Source: Fictibacillus phosphorivorans
GTDB lineage: Bacteria > Bacillota > Bacilli > Bacillales > Fictibacillaceae
Reading direction: 5' to 3'
Assembly (NCBI RefSeq): GCF_001629705.1
Contig: NZ_CP015378.1
Span: 2,542,001 to 2,606,000, forward strand
Length of the DNA: 64,000 bases
In this document: positions 8,941-17,510 of the stretch, piece after piece
How positions within the stretch are numbered: position 1 is the stretch's first letter
Layout: the number at the start of each line of letters is the position of its first letter
Made by a program: the position numbers and the translations under genes
The notes under the pieces: generated by a model
Seen by the model: only the letters and a program-made list of their open reading frames with translations
Databases searched by the model: none
Told to the model about the DNA's origin: nothing

Positions 8941-10080
8941 TTATTTATAACCTTTTAGTTGATCACCAATCATATCAGCTAATGAGAAGCCTTTTTCTTC
9001 TTTAGGAAGGTTCTCTTTCAGGTTCGCTTTTTCCTTTTCATCTTGAACAGCTTTCATGCTCAAGCTCATACGCTTATCTTGACTGTTCACTTCAAGAACT
9101 TTTACAGAAACTTGCTGACCTTCTTTTATAACCTCACTCGGATTTCCGATATGGCGGTTCGCTAACTCAGAAATGTGAACTAAGCCTTCGATGCCTGGTG
9201 CAACTTCTACAAATGCACCGAACGTTACGATGCGCTTCACCGTACCTTCAATAACACTTCCAGCTTGAATGGAAGCACTCGCTTCTTCCCAAGGTCCTGG
9301 TTGTGTTTCTTTGATCGACAAGGAAATTCTGTCATTATCGCGATCAACAGATAAAACTTTTACTTTTACTGTCTGACCTTCACTAAGAACCTCTGAAGGA
9401 TTATCCACACGATTATGTGAAAGCTGAGAAACATGGACTAATCCATCCACACCACCGATATCTACAAAAGCACCAAAGTCTGTTAAACGCTGTACTTTAC
9501 CTTCAATGATCTCGCCCGGTGCTAAACGATCTAAGATCTCTTGTTTCTTAGCTACCGCTGCTTCTTCTGTTACTGCACGGTGGGATAGGATAACGCGACC
9601 TTTCTCTGCATCTAGCTCTACGATTTTCACAGAAAGTGATTTTCCTTTGTAATCCGAAAAATCTTCCACGAAATGTGATTCGACCATAGAAGCTGGAATG
9701 AACGCTCGAACACCAAGGTCTACCACTAGTCCACCTTTTACTACATCGTGAACTACGACTTCAAACGTTTCTTTAGAATCGAACTTTTCTTCTAGTTCGC
9801 TCCATGATTTTTCAGTGTCCACGGCTTTCTTTGAAACAAGAAGCTTGTCCTCTGTATGAGAAAGTACTTTAACCGTGATCTGATCGCCTTCATTCAACAC
9901 GTCACTTACCTTTTCAATGAAAAGACTTGAAACTTCATTAATCGGTAAAAAAGCGTCTTGCTTAGCGCTGATATCCACTAACGCGTGCTTGTCTTCCACT
10001 TTTAGTACAGTACCTTTAATGATTTCACCTTTTTCAGCCATAGAAGCATTTGTTAAACTTGTGCTCATTTCGTCTGTCAT
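8941..10080 (-). CDS. ypfD: S1-domain RNA-binding protein (RpsA homologue YpfD)
   Basis: 379 residues containing four S1 OB-fold repeats, e.g. GTVLKVEDKHALVDI, VVHDVVKGGLVVDLG, GKVQRLTDFGAFVDIGG and GTVKRIVTFGAFVEVAPG. It is the Firmicute relative of ribosomal protein S1, shorter than the six-domain E. coli S1; in B. subtilis it is not essential and is associated with ribosomes. AGGAGG lies eight bases before the ATG. The C-terminus ends in a short charged tail with a degenerate DUF-like helix. Confidence 0.94.
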   Translation of the reverse strand: MTDEMSTSLTNASMAEKGEIIKGTVLKVEDKHALVDISAKQDAFLPINEVSSLFIEKVSDVLNEGDQITVKVLSHTEDKLLVSKKAVDTEKSWSELEEKFDSKETFEVVVHDVVKGGLVVDLGVRAFIPASMVESHFVEDFSDYKGKSLSVKIVELDAEKGRVILSHRAVTEEAAVAKKQEILDRLAPGEIIEGKVQRLTDFGAFVDIGGVDGLVHVSQLSHNRVDNPSEVLSEGQTVKVKVLSVDRDNDRISLSIKETQPGPWEEASASIQAGSVIEGTVKRIVTFGAFVEVAPGIEGLVHISELANRHIGNPSEVIKEGQQVSVKVLEVNSQDKRMSLSMKAVQDEKEKANLKENLPKEEKGFSLADMIGDQLKGYK

Positions 10081-10193
10081 GTTCGTGACCTCCTCAAAAA
10101 TTAGAAAAGTAATTTATTGAACTTTCGGTATGAAAGAACATTAACATCGATCATGAATGAGTTGTTTTTGAAAGATGTAGACCTTTGAATGTA

Positions 10194-10321
10194 ATTGATT
10201 TCCGTTTCAGGTTGCTCGCTTTCCTGGGGGTGTGCGTTGAGCCTCTTAGCGCTATGTGCTGTTAAGAGTCTCACCTGGCCCACTGATCCCCTAGGAGTCT
10301 CGCACCTTGCACTTCAATCAA
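10194..10321 (+). repeat. Mosaic Bacillaceae-type interspersed repeat, copy 1
   Basis: About 128-bp element bounded by TTGATT and AATCAA, with CCGTTTCAGG at the left end, TGAGCCTC and GAGTCTCACC in the middle and GGAGTCTCGCACCTT at the right. It is degenerate relative to the copies at 12.8 and 54.7 kb. Fills most of the ypfD-plsC gap (10081-10378). No gene is visible in that gap. Confidence 0.85.
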
Positions 10322-10378
10322 TATTCAAAGAAGTTTACAAAACAACTCAAAGTTCATCTTTAAAGATAAGTAAGTAAT

Positions 10379-10960
10379 TTATTCATGCTCTTTTTTTAAC
10401 TGAGCTATATGTTTCATTATAAGCTCTGTCGCTTCTTTTGCGGAAGCTTTTTGCTCCCGAAAATGTGTAAAGTCGATCGGTTTGCCAAATACGACTTTCA
10501 GTTTTTTTCCTTTTTGGTATTCTCCAACGATTGCACATGGAACGATATGTGCATCAGATTTAAGGGCAAAGAAGCCTGCTCCTGCTAGACCTTCTCCGAT
10601 CTCTCCCGTTTTTGAGCGAGTACCTTCCGGAAACAATCCTACAACTTTTCCCGCTTTCAAAAGATTCATTCCCGTTTTTAATGCCGTTTTGTCACTCATC
10701 CCACGTTTTACAGGGAATGCGTTGATCTTCGGTAGGATATGTTTTAAGACAGGTACGGAAAAGAGCTCGGCTTTCGCCATAAAATGTACGTCTCGTGGAG
10801 AAGCGACCCCAACAAGAGGTGGATCGTAGTTGTGGATATGATTGGAACATAGAAGTACGCCACCTGATTTTGGCATGTTTTCTGCTCCAACGATTTCTGG
10901 CTTATATGTTCCTTTGAAGTATGTCCCACAAAGCCATTTTCCGAAAGAATAAAGCATCAT
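10379..10960 (-). CDS. plsC: 1-acyl-sn-glycerol-3-phosphate acyltransferase
   Basis: 193 residues from the ATG at 10958-10960, which abuts the cmk stop codon (translational coupling; AAAGGG upstream). Makes phosphatidate from lysophosphatidate. The catalytic HX4D motif reads HIHNYD, and the substrate motif FPEGTRS is present. In B. subtilis the corresponding cmk neighbour is ypfC-ypfD, so a cmk-plsC unit is common in related Bacillaceae. Confidence 0.94.
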   Translation of the reverse strand: MMLYSFGKWLCGTYFKGTYKPEIVGAENMPKSGGVLLCSNHIHNYDPPLVGVASPRDVHFMAKAELFSVPVLKHILPKINAFPVKRGMSDKTALKTGMNLLKAGKVVGLFPEGTRSKTGEIGEGLAGAGFFALKSDAHIVPCAIVGEYQKGKKLKVVFGKPIDFTHFREQKASAKEATELIMKHIAQLKKEHE

Positions 10961-10961
10961 T

Positions 10962-11636
10962 TTACAAAGCCCTTTCTTTTGCATAATGAAGAATGCTTGA
11001 AACTACCTCTTCGATCGTCATACTTGTTGTGTCCAGTTCGATAGCATCTTCTGCTTTTCTGAGTGGAGCTACTTCTCTCTCACTGTCGCGTTTGTCTCTA
11101 AGTGCAATCTCACTTTTTAAAAGTTCGAAATCCGCTTCAAACCCTTTTGTTATGTTTTCTTCATAACGTCTGCGAGCTCGTTCTTCTACAGAAGCGATCA
11201 AGAAAATTTTCAGTTCTGCGTTCGGCATGACATGTGTTCCGATATCACGGCCATCCATGACCACTCCGCCAGATTCAGCTAAGAGTTGCTGTCTTTTTAC
11301 CATCTCGGTACGCACTTCTTGCTGTCTTGCTACGAAAGATACATTATTCGTTACTTCACTCGTTCTGATCTCTTCGGATACGTCTTTTCCGTCAAGAAGA
11401 ACAGCTTGTCCACCATTGGTGATCACTAATTTAATATCTGTATCGTTCAAAACGATTTCTAGTTCTCGTCCATCATTAAGATCTGCTCCCTTAAGAAGAG
11501 CTTTATACGTTAATGCCCTATACATGGCACCCGTGTCAATGTAAATGAAAGAAAGACGTTCAGCTACTTGCTTGGCTACCGTGCTTTTTCCTGCTCCAGC
11601 CGGACCATCAATGGCGATTGATAATAATTTTTTCAT
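10962..11636 (-). CDS. cmk: Cytidylate kinase
   Basis: 224 residues from the ATG at 11634-11636, preceded by AGGAGG. Phosphorylates CMP and dCMP with ATP. The P-loop GPAGAGKST is at residues 10-18; the CMP-binding motif [10 protein letters not shown] and the lid arginines ([17 protein letters not shown]) are intact. Followed with essentially no gap by plsC. Confidence 0.97.
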   Translation of the reverse strand: MKKLLSIAIDGPAGAGKSTVAKQVAERLSFIYIDTGAMYRALTYKALLKGADLNDGRELEIVLNDTDIKLVITNGGQAVLLDGKDVSEEIRTSEVTNNVSFVARQQEVRTEMVKRQQLLAESGGVVMDGRDIGTHVMPNAELKIFLIASVEERARRRYEENITKGFEADFELLKSEIALRDKRDSEREVAPLRKAEDAIELDTTSMTIEEVVSSILHYAKERAL

Positions 11637-11679
11637 GTTTCCTCCTACCCCATACCTATGACTATGCATACATAGCAAT

Positions 11680-11708
11680 AAAAAGCAGGTGAGTATCCCC
11701 TGCTTTTT
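11680..11708 (-). terminator. Terminator between ypfB and cmk
   Basis: Stem AAGCAGG / CCTGCTT followed by TTTATT on the minus strand. It lies in the cmk leader, downstream of the small gene ypfB. Confidence 0.7.
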
Positions 11709-11768
11709 TCAGTGTGTAAATCTGAATTTATCAGACTTAATCTATATGTATATTACCATACATGATGT

Positions 11769-11945
11769 TTAACGGTCTATGGTTTCCAAAGTGGGCTGTT
11801 GTTCGTTCTTGAGGACTCCTTCGTAATAGATGCTCTTGTTGGTATATAATTTAAAGGAAGGAATCTCAAGCAAAAATTGTGCAGCAACTAGTAAAATAAA
11901 ATGAACTACTGCAAGCTGGATCAATATTCGTTCAAATCGTTTCAT
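11769..11945 (-). CDS. ypfB: Small membrane protein YpfB (DUF5359-like)
   Basis: 58 codons from ATG 11943-11945 to TAA 11769-11771. The translation begins MKRFERILIQ, has one hydrophobic helix (about residues 8-28) and ends EQQPTLETIDR. A GAAGGTGA ribosome site lies ten bases upstream. Position between ypfA and cmk, size and the KxFERxLIx start match B. subtilis YpfB. Function unknown. Confidence 0.8.
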   Translation of the reverse strand: MKRFERILIQLAVVHFILLVAAQFLLEIPSFKLYTNKSIYYEGVLKNEQQPTLETIDR

Positions 11946-12003
11946 CAGTACTTCACCTTCTTTTCGGAAGTATTTTTCCCAAAAAGAAACACTCTATACA
12001 CTT

Positions 12004-12669
12004 CTATAGAGTCATGCTCTCTTTTTTCTTCTTAAGGAGCTGCTGTTCGAAGCAGAATCGGATAATATGTTGACGATTCTGTTGTGTAATCTTCTCAAAT
12101 TGAAGGGATGCTTTCTGACGTCCACCTGCTCCGCCATTGAATACTCTTAATACTGTACAATCTAACTCCAGATATAATTTTTCTCCAGATTGCATAGGAA
12201 AAACGACTAAACAGTTCAATCGATCCTCGTTCTTGACGGAATGCACGACTGGGAGAGATAGAAGCATCCCTCCTGCACTCAGATCAAGAATAACAGAGTT
12301 AAATGGTGGATAAGCATCCTCTTGGTTAACAACAGACGTATCTATCATCGTCTCTACCCTTACATATTCTCTTCGCTGAATCTTATGTATCTCTTCTTCT
12401 TTTGGAGAAGTAATCATCAATACTGGTATATTTTCGATTTTTCTACCTAGAAGTTCTGTTCGAAACGTATAAACGTTCCTCTCTTTATCTACAAAAGAGG
12501 CTTTAAACTGTGTTCCATCAAAAAAGTATTCTGTGCGATTTGTTTTCTCGTTACTGGGATAATCAATATAAAGATGATCGTCTTTCACATCAAACACTTT
12601 GCAACGATATTTATCTTTTTTGTCGGAAAACAACGGTTCCAAATATAGCGGTTCACCCACTTTAATCAT
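12004..12669 (-). CDS. ypfA: Cyclic-di-GMP receptor with PilZ domain (YpfA/MotI)
   Basis: 221 residues from ATG 12667-12669, preceded by GGGG. An N-terminal YcgR-like domain (about 1-95) is followed by a PilZ domain whose ligand motif is complete: RxxxR as REYVR and DxSxGG as DLSAGG. In B. subtilis this protein (MotI/DgrA) binds c-di-GMP and inhibits the flagellar motor by acting on MotA. Start further upstream is unlikely because the ribosome site overlaps it. Confidence 0.9.
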   Translation of the reverse strand: MIKVGEPLYLEPLFSDKKDKYRCKVFDVKDDHLYIDYPSNEKTNRTEYFFDGTQFKASFVDKERNVYTFRTELLGRKIENIPVLMITSPKEEEIHKIQRREYVRVETMIDTSVVNQEDAYPPFNSVILDLSAGGMLLSLPVVHSVKNEDRLNCLVVFPMQSGEKLYLELDCTVLRVFNGGAGGRQKASLQFEKITQQNRQHIIRFCFEQQLLKKKKESMTL

Positions 12670-12731
12670 CAAACTTCCCCCATACATTGCTTTCTAATCT
12701 TTCTACCTTATTATGACAGTTTCGAAATAAA

Positions 12732-12772
12732 AGAAAAAGCAAAATTTCAAGTTGCGAAATTTTGCTTTTTCT
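12732..12772 (-). terminator. Terminator downstream of ypeB
   Basis: Long hairpin with arms AGAAAAAGCAAAATTTC and GAAATTTTGCTTTTTCTT. It lies beyond the repeat that follows ypeB and ahead of ypfA. Confidence 0.8.
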
Positions 12773-12817
12773 TATTCTTTTAATAACCATTCTAATATAT
12801 AGTAGCTCCTTGATAGT

Positions 12818-12947
12818 AGTTGGTTTCCGCTCCAGGTCGCTCGCTTTCCACGGGGCGAACGGTGAGCCTCCTGCCGCTACGCGCCTTTAGGAGTCTCCAC
12901 CTGACCGCCCGTCCCGTAGGAGTCGGCAACCTTACGCTACAACCAAC
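12818..12947 (+). repeat. Mosaic Bacillaceae-type interspersed repeat, copy 2
   Basis: 130-bp element bounded by AGTTGG and CCAACT. Left end TTTCCGCTCCAGGTCGC, then GGGGCGAACGGTGAGCC, GGAGTCTCCACCTGACCG and CGTCCCGTAGGAGTC. Lies between ypeB and its terminator, in the 350-bp gap 12670-13020. Confidence 0.9.
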
Positions 12948-13020
12948 TTGCAAGGCAGAGGGTAGAAGAACCAAATTAATAATCAAAAAAGTGAGAAAGA
13001 CTTCTTAGAAAAGATTACTT

Positions 13021-14370
13021 TTAGATATCGTTGTAAGATGGCTCTGCTTCTTTAAGCTTTCTTACTTCTTCTTCGTTTCCGTTCTCTGCGTTAATAAATA
13101 CGCGGAATGTATCATTACCTAGAATTCCTAAGAATTCGTAGCAATACACTTCTTCGTTAATATCGTTTCGAATCAACGCTTTGCTTGTTTCTTTTACTTG
13201 GAACTTAGGATTAAGATTTGTTCTTGCTTCTTGTTCTGAGATCTTGAACGTAGGCGTTCTATCATCCACATGTGCAAGTAAGAAGTCTGTGCCTTCATAA
13301 CCCATGATGTCTCCGTTATCTAAGGCTACTTTAACAGATACCGTCTCAGGATAGATTCTTACACCGTTGTCGAGTCGAGCATAAGTGAACACACCGATAT
13401 TATCGTATTGATCACTCGTTACCATCTCCATTTTGCTTTCCATGTGCTTCTTTAAGAAGTCATCAGCTTGAAGCATCGCTTCATTCAGTGAGATTTTCGG
13501 TTTTCCAACGTTACGATCGTAGAGGACATACAGTGGATATCCACCTTTTTTCGTAAGATCCATGTAAGTTGTACCCTTTGTATCAGGGTTATATAACGTT
13601 AATGAATAAGCGTCATATTTAGCATCTTTACCTGTGCTTTCGACCGTGATCTTCACGTTTTTCTTTAATTGGAAGAAGTCGATCGCAATCTTCTTTGCTT
13701 CTTCTTTTGTAATCTTTTTACCTTTTAACTGGCTAAGATCACGGTCTTTCATTTTCTCCATATTGGATACTTCAGTTCCAAAGTCAACGTCTGAATACCC
13801 TTCTACTGACTTATCAACCGTCTTGAATCCATCGATGATCGTGTTGTCTTCTGGCTGTTTGTTTGTTGCTAGTGCCATCTCGACATCCATCCAACGCAAG
13901 TTGTTCTTCTGTGCGAGTGATTCTGTTTTTCTTAACTCGTTTTGAATCTCAGTTGAGTTTGCATACAATTCTTTTAACGTATTATATTCTTTATCACTGA
14001 GCGGATTCTTATCTAGATCACGTACTGCTGCTCGATAACTGAATTCACCCATTTTTGTTAAAAATTCTTCCGTTTTATTAAATGGTAATAGCGCTAAAGG
14101 CAGTTGACCTACATCATTATGAGCCTCTGATGTTAATCTCCAAACTTGAGCCAACGCGGGAGATAGTTGATTACGTGTATTCATAGCGATCGTTTCGCCG
14201 ATCTTGTCATGAAGGGAATCCATATGGAAGTTCAAATCATGAAAAGCGCGTTGATAGTTGTTTTCTGCTTGAAGAAGTACTGCATTCTTTTCTTGATGTT
14301 CCGAGTACCCCCAATAGCCTGTTCCTGCTACAGCAACGAACAACAGTACAATTAGGATTGTGCGTATCAT
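13021..14370 (-). CDS. ypeB: Germination protein YpeB
   Basis: 449 residues, the usual length. An N-terminal membrane anchor (about 4-20) is followed by a helical region and C-terminal PepSY-like repeats (KISLNEAMLQADDFL). YpeB holds the cortex-lytic enzyme SleB in the dormant spore; each needs the other for stability. It directly follows sleB with 16 bases between them, the conserved bicistron expressed in the forespore. Confidence 0.97.
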   Translation of the reverse strand: MIRTILIVLLFVAVAGTGYWGYSEHQEKNAVLLQAENNYQRAFHDLNFHMDSLHDKIGETIAMNTRNQLSPALAQVWRLTSEAHNDVGQLPLALLPFNKTEEFLTKMGEFSYRAAVRDLDKNPLSDKEYNTLKELYANSTEIQNELRKTESLAQKNNLRWMDVEMALATNKQPEDNTIIDGFKTVDKSVEGYSDVDFGTEVSNMEKMKDRDLSQLKGKKITKEEAKKIAIDFFQLKKNVKITVESTGKDAKYDAYSLTLYNPDTKGTTYMDLTKKGGYPLYVLYDRNVGKPKISLNEAMLQADDFLKKHMESKMEMVTSDQYDNIGVFTYARLDNGVRIYPETVSVKVALDNGDIMGYEGTDFLLAHVDDRTPTFKISEQEARTNLNPKFQVKETSKALIRNDINEEVYCYEFLGILGNDTFRVFINAENGNEEEVRKLKEAEPSYNDI

Positions 14371-14386
14371 ATCAGTTCACCCCTTA

Positions 14387-15259
14387 TTAGTTACAGAAAA
14401 TGTGCTTTCCGATTTTTTTGATTTGAGGACGAGTCCATATCCAGCCTGATGTAGCTGTATCAGGGTTAAAATAATATTCAGCCTCACCTGTTGGATCCCA
14501 ACCGTTTAATGCATCCATTACCGCTTTTTTCGCTTGTGCATTTGGTGTCAGATAGATCTGACCATCAGCAACTGCTGTAAATGCTCCTGGTTCGAAGATC
14601 ACACCAGAAACGGTGTTAGGAAATGAAGCACTATTCACGCGGTTGATGATTACTGCTGCTACCGCGACTTGACCGATATAAGGCTCACCACGAGCTTCAC
14701 CATATACAGCATTAGCCATCAAATTAACATCGTTCTGCGAATAACCATTAGGAATGTTCTTTGCCGGTTTAACTTGAGCAGGCTTTGCTTTAGGTTTTGC
14801 TGCTCCTTTTGCAGTACCAGCTTTTGGCGTGCCACTTTTTGCAGTGCCGCCTTTAGCCGCTCCACTCTTTGCGCTTTTCTTCTCACCGCCATAATAAGAG
14901 AACTTCTTGCCAGTATCGATCTGCTTATTTACCCAAGCTTTATCGTACTTAGAAGCTTTTGCTAACTTGTTCTTTGTTGTTCCACCTGCTAATCCATCAA
15001 TCGGTAGACCAAACTCATATTGGAAGTTTCGTAATGCCCAATATGTTCTCCATCCAAAAACACCATCGATGTTCCCCGTGTAAAAACCTAGATATTGAAG
15101 CCTCGACTGAAGTTCAACTACATCTTCACCCGTAGCTCCCACTTGAACGACTTGGTTTGAAAATGCTTGTGCATTGTTCTGACCAAATCCAGCTAAAAGC
15201 CCAAAACAAAGGGCGATCGCAAAAAATACTCCCTTTATGTAAGCTGAATTTCTTTTCAT
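14387..15259 (-). CDS. sleB: Spore cortex-lytic enzyme SleB
   Basis: 290 residues from ATG 15257-15259 (MKRNSAYIKG), eleven bases after AGGAGG. Signal peptide about 1-32 (ending AQAFS), then a peptidoglycan-binding domain (QVGATGEDVVELQSRL...GVFGWRTYWAL), a low-complexity Lys/Ala/Gly/Thr/Pro linker of about 55 residues, and the lytic transglycosylase domain with the catalytic Glu in AVYGEARGEP. It degrades muramic-lactam-containing cortex in germination. The linker is longer and more repetitive than I remember for B. subtilis SleB (305 residues with its long signal). Confidence 0.97.
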   Translation of the reverse strand: MKRNSAYIKGVFFAIALCFGLLAGFGQNNAQAFSNQVVQVGATGEDVVELQSRLQYLGFYTGNIDGVFGWRTYWALRNFQYEFGLPIDGLAGGTTKNKLAKASKYDKAWVNKQIDTGKKFSYYGGEKKSAKSGAAKGGTAKSGTPKAGTAKGAAKPKAKPAQVKPAKNIPNGYSQNDVNLMANAVYGEARGEPYIGQVAVAAVIINRVNSASFPNTVSGVIFEPGAFTAVADGQIYLTPNAQAKKAVMDALNGWDPTGEAEYYFNPDTATSGWIWTRPQIKKIGKHIFCN

Positions 15260-15304
15260 GAGAAAGTAAGCCTCCTGTAATTTAATCTCCATTTTCGTGT
15301 TATA

Positions 15305-15338
15305 CAGATATCATTTGTAATCTGTTTTTTTTTATTCA
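15305..15338 (-). promoter_or_regulatory. Weak sigma-G promoter candidate for sleB-ypeB
   Basis: On the minus strand GAATA (15333-15337) fits the sigma-G -35 gHATR and is followed after about 17 bases by AATGATA, five of seven matches to CATWHTA. Position fits forespore expression of sleB, but the match is imperfect. Confidence 0.35.
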
Positions 15339-15372
15339 GCTTTCAAAGACTCATGGTTCACAATAAAGAAAA

Positions 15373-15483
15373 CTTGGCTTGCGCCAAGCTCTTCAGGTCT
15401 GCCTTAGTCGCGCTTATACTATCTACCTTAACTTGTTGCCACGTCGAATAACATCGTGCTAACAAGTTATACTTTCTGATAGT
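15373..15483. other. Intergenic element with two inverted repeats
   Basis: A first hairpin CTTGGC/GCCAAG (15373-15388) and a second nested one with outer arms ACTATC/GATAGT (15418-15423, 15478-15483) and inner arms TAACTTGTT/AACAAGTTA (15429-15437, 15461-15469). It lies between the prsW terminator and the sleB promoter region. It has no T tract of a terminator on either strand. It may be a structured RNA or an interspersed repeat. Confidence 0.5.
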
Positions 15484-15489
15484 GAAATA

Positions 15490-15517
15490 AAAGAAGACCG
15501 GTTAAATTCCGGTCTTC
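15490..15517 (-). terminator. Terminator overlapping the prsW stop
   Basis: Stem GAAGACCGG / CCGGTCTTC with the stop codon in the loop, followed by TTTATTT on the minus strand. Confidence 0.85.
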
Positions 15518-16182
15518 GCATCAGGATTTGAATATGGAGTTAATGCCGTATTAGCAATTCTTACCTTCCGAAGTGCAAACCACCATAAGAAGATCATAAA
15601 AGGGAACATATAAAAGAAAATATATTTCGTGCTCGATAATAATAAAAAATTAAACGTACCATGCAGTACAATTGGTAAAAGGAGTGAAAGAGTAAGATAG
15701 ATCTTCTTCTTTCTACCTGTCGAGAATTTACCTTTTCCTAAATAGAAGCCCATAATCACTCCAAACAAAGCATGACCACTTACAGGCAGAAGCGCACGAA
15801 CTAATGCTTCTTCAATCCCGAACGTATAGAGATAAAAGATGTTTTCTAAAGAAGCAAATCCTAAAGAAAGTGCGGTTGCATACACGATTCCATCATAGGG
15901 TTCGTTGAACTCTTCATGTAGATATGCTCCATAGAACACCAAGAACCATTTAAAGAACTCTTCTAATGTGCCACTGACAAAAAAAGCTTCAACAAAGGAA
16001 GGAACGTTCATCTCTTCGGTAATTCCAAACTGGATAACCATGATCGGAAAGACAAGAAGAACGCCAAATATATATACTTTGACCACCAATGATAATGGTT
16101 CGGTCTCATATTTATCTTTTAGGTAAAAAAAGGATAATAGAGCAATAGCCGGAGCCACCGCTGCAGAAATTACAGCTAGCAT
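15502..16182 (-). CDS. prsW: Site-1 protease PrsW
   Basis: 226 residues from ATG 16180-16182, six bases after GAGG. Multi-pass membrane protease. The glutamate motif EExxxK is visible as EEFFK, and conserved GxxENxxY (ASLENIFYLY) and SGHALFG segments follow. In B. subtilis PrsW cleaves the anti-sigma factor RsiW in response to envelope stress. Located between sleB and ansA, as in B. subtilis. Confidence 0.94.
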   Translation of the reverse strand: MLAVISAAVAPAIALLSFFYLKDKYETEPLSLVVKVYIFGVLLVFPIMVIQFGITEEMNVPSFVEAFFVSGTLEEFFKWFLVFYGAYLHEEFNEPYDGIVYATALSLGFASLENIFYLYTFGIEEALVRALLPVSGHALFGVIMGFYLGKGKFSTGRKKKIYLTLSLLLPIVLHGTFNFLLLSSTKYIFFYMFPFMIFLWWFALRKVRIANTALTPYSNPDAKTGI

Positions 16183-16273
16183 GTCCTGCCTCTTTTCTAC
16201 TGTTTTTTTATATCGTAACATGATATTTTAAGAAGTGGAATAGCGAACACGAAGAATAAGGAGGGCGGTCATC

Positions 16274-17242
16274 TTGAAAAAGATATTATTAATTCATACT
16301 GGCGGCACGATCGCTATGGAAGAAAACAAATCCACAGGCGGCGTAAATACGAAAGAGACACATCCACTCGAGGCAACCCTCAGAGAACTGTCTGACATAG
16401 CAGAAATATCGGTGAAAAATTATGTGAATCTCCCATCTCCTCATATTACTCCTACCCATATGCTGGAGTTAGCGCAATTCATTACGACACAAACGAATTC
16501 CGAAAAGTTCGATGGAGTCGTCATCACTCACGGAACAGACACACTTGAAGAAACAGCCTATGTATTAGATCTTGTACTGCAAACATCCATCCCCGTGATT
16601 GTTACTGGTGCCATGCGATCAAGTAACGAGCACGGTTCAGATGGACCATACAATCTCATCTCATCTGTACGAGTCGCGTGTGAAGAACAATCATTAGGCA
16701 AGGGCATTCTTGTTGTATTTAACGATGAGATCCACGCTGCTAAAAATGTAACGAAAACGCACACGAGCAACATCGCGACATTTCAAAGTCCTCAATATGG
16801 ACCAATCGGTATCGTTACAAAACGAGGAGTACTTTTCCATCACACACCTATTCGTTCAAGCTTCTTTCATGTGAAGAACTTTTCTAAGAACGTCGTTTTA
16901 CTTAAAGCATATGCAGGCATGGACGGTAATTTGATCAAAGCTGCAACGAACACAGCAGATGGGGTCGTAATCGAAGCATTAGGTCAGGGCAACTTGCCTC
17001 CAGCAACCGTACCTGCTATAAAAGAACTCATTTCAAACGGCATCCCTGTTGTACTCGTATCTAGATGTTTTAACGGAATCGCTCAAGACATCTACTCCTA
17101 TGAAGGTGGAGGAAAGCACTTAAAAGAGATTGGTGCCATTTTCTCGAACGGACTAAACGGACAAAAAGCACGATTAAAACTTATGATCGCCTTAGAAAAT
17201 ACGAGTGACCCCGAACAGTTGCAACGACTTTTTCTGCAATAA
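16274..17242 (+). CDS. ansA: L-asparaginase (type I, AnsA family)
   Basis: 322 residues. Starts at TTG (16274) seven bases after AAGGAGGG; no ATG is in frame nearby. Hydrolyses asparagine to aspartate and ammonia. Catalytic threonines are in GGTIAM (about residue 12) and HGTDTLEET; the lysine-containing IVTGAMRSSNEHGSDG segment is complete. Divergent from prsW and convergent with ypdA; no ansB or ansR is adjacent. Confidence 0.95.
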   Translation: MKKILLIHTGGTIAMEENKSTGGVNTKETHPLEATLRELSDIAEISVKNYVNLPSPHITPTHMLELAQFITTQTNSEKFDGVVITHGTDTLEETAYVLDLVLQTSIPVIVTGAMRSSNEHGSDGPYNLISSVRVACEEQSLGKGILVVFNDEIHAAKNVTKTHTSNIATFQSPQYGPIGIVTKRGVLFHHTPIRSSFFHVKNFSKNVVLLKAYAGMDGNLIKAATNTADGVVIEALGQGNLPPATVPAIKELISNGIPVVLVSRCFNGIAQDIYSYEGGGKHLKEIGAIFSNGLNGQKARLKLMIALENTSDPEQLQRLFLQ

Positions 17243-17319
17243 CGGATATTTTCTTCAATTAATTGCATGAATGTATATGAAGGATAAAGACTTAGTTTGT
17301 AGACATGGGAAATCGGTTA

Positions 17320-17421
17320 TGTGATTTGAAAATTATCAAGATAATTTAAGAAATGTTTGTGATAATTTGATCAGTTTATCCTTTAATTTGACGAGTTCAA
17401 CACATATATCGACGAGTCGAC
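17320..17421. repeat. Degenerate ~21-nt tandem repeat, array 2
   Basis: Five units of about 21 nt in register on ATTTGA/ATCGA, ending in ACGAGTCGAC. Lies in the convergent ansA-ypdA gap just before the shared terminator. Array 3 (47.3 kb) ends in the same ACGAGTCGACA. Confidence 0.75.
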
Positions 17422-17474
17422 AAAAAAAGACAATATTAGCTGGCTTTATTCTTTCACCTAATTACAGATTCACG

Positions 17475-17510
17475 AAAAAAACCGATAACTTAAAATCGTT
17501 ATCGGTTTTT
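17475..17510. terminator. Bidirectional terminator between ansA and ypdA
   Basis: Stem AAAAACCGATAAC / GTTATCGGTTTTT; T tracts on both strands serve the convergent genes. It overlaps the ypdA stop. Confidence 0.9.

Noticed and set aside
10195..10377. 60-codon plus-strand frame in the ypfD-plsC gap, and similar frames at 12820-13008, 21167-21349, 54648-54866 and 54896-55145
   Set aside because: They are translations of the interspersed repeat; different copies are read in different frames with no conserved protein.
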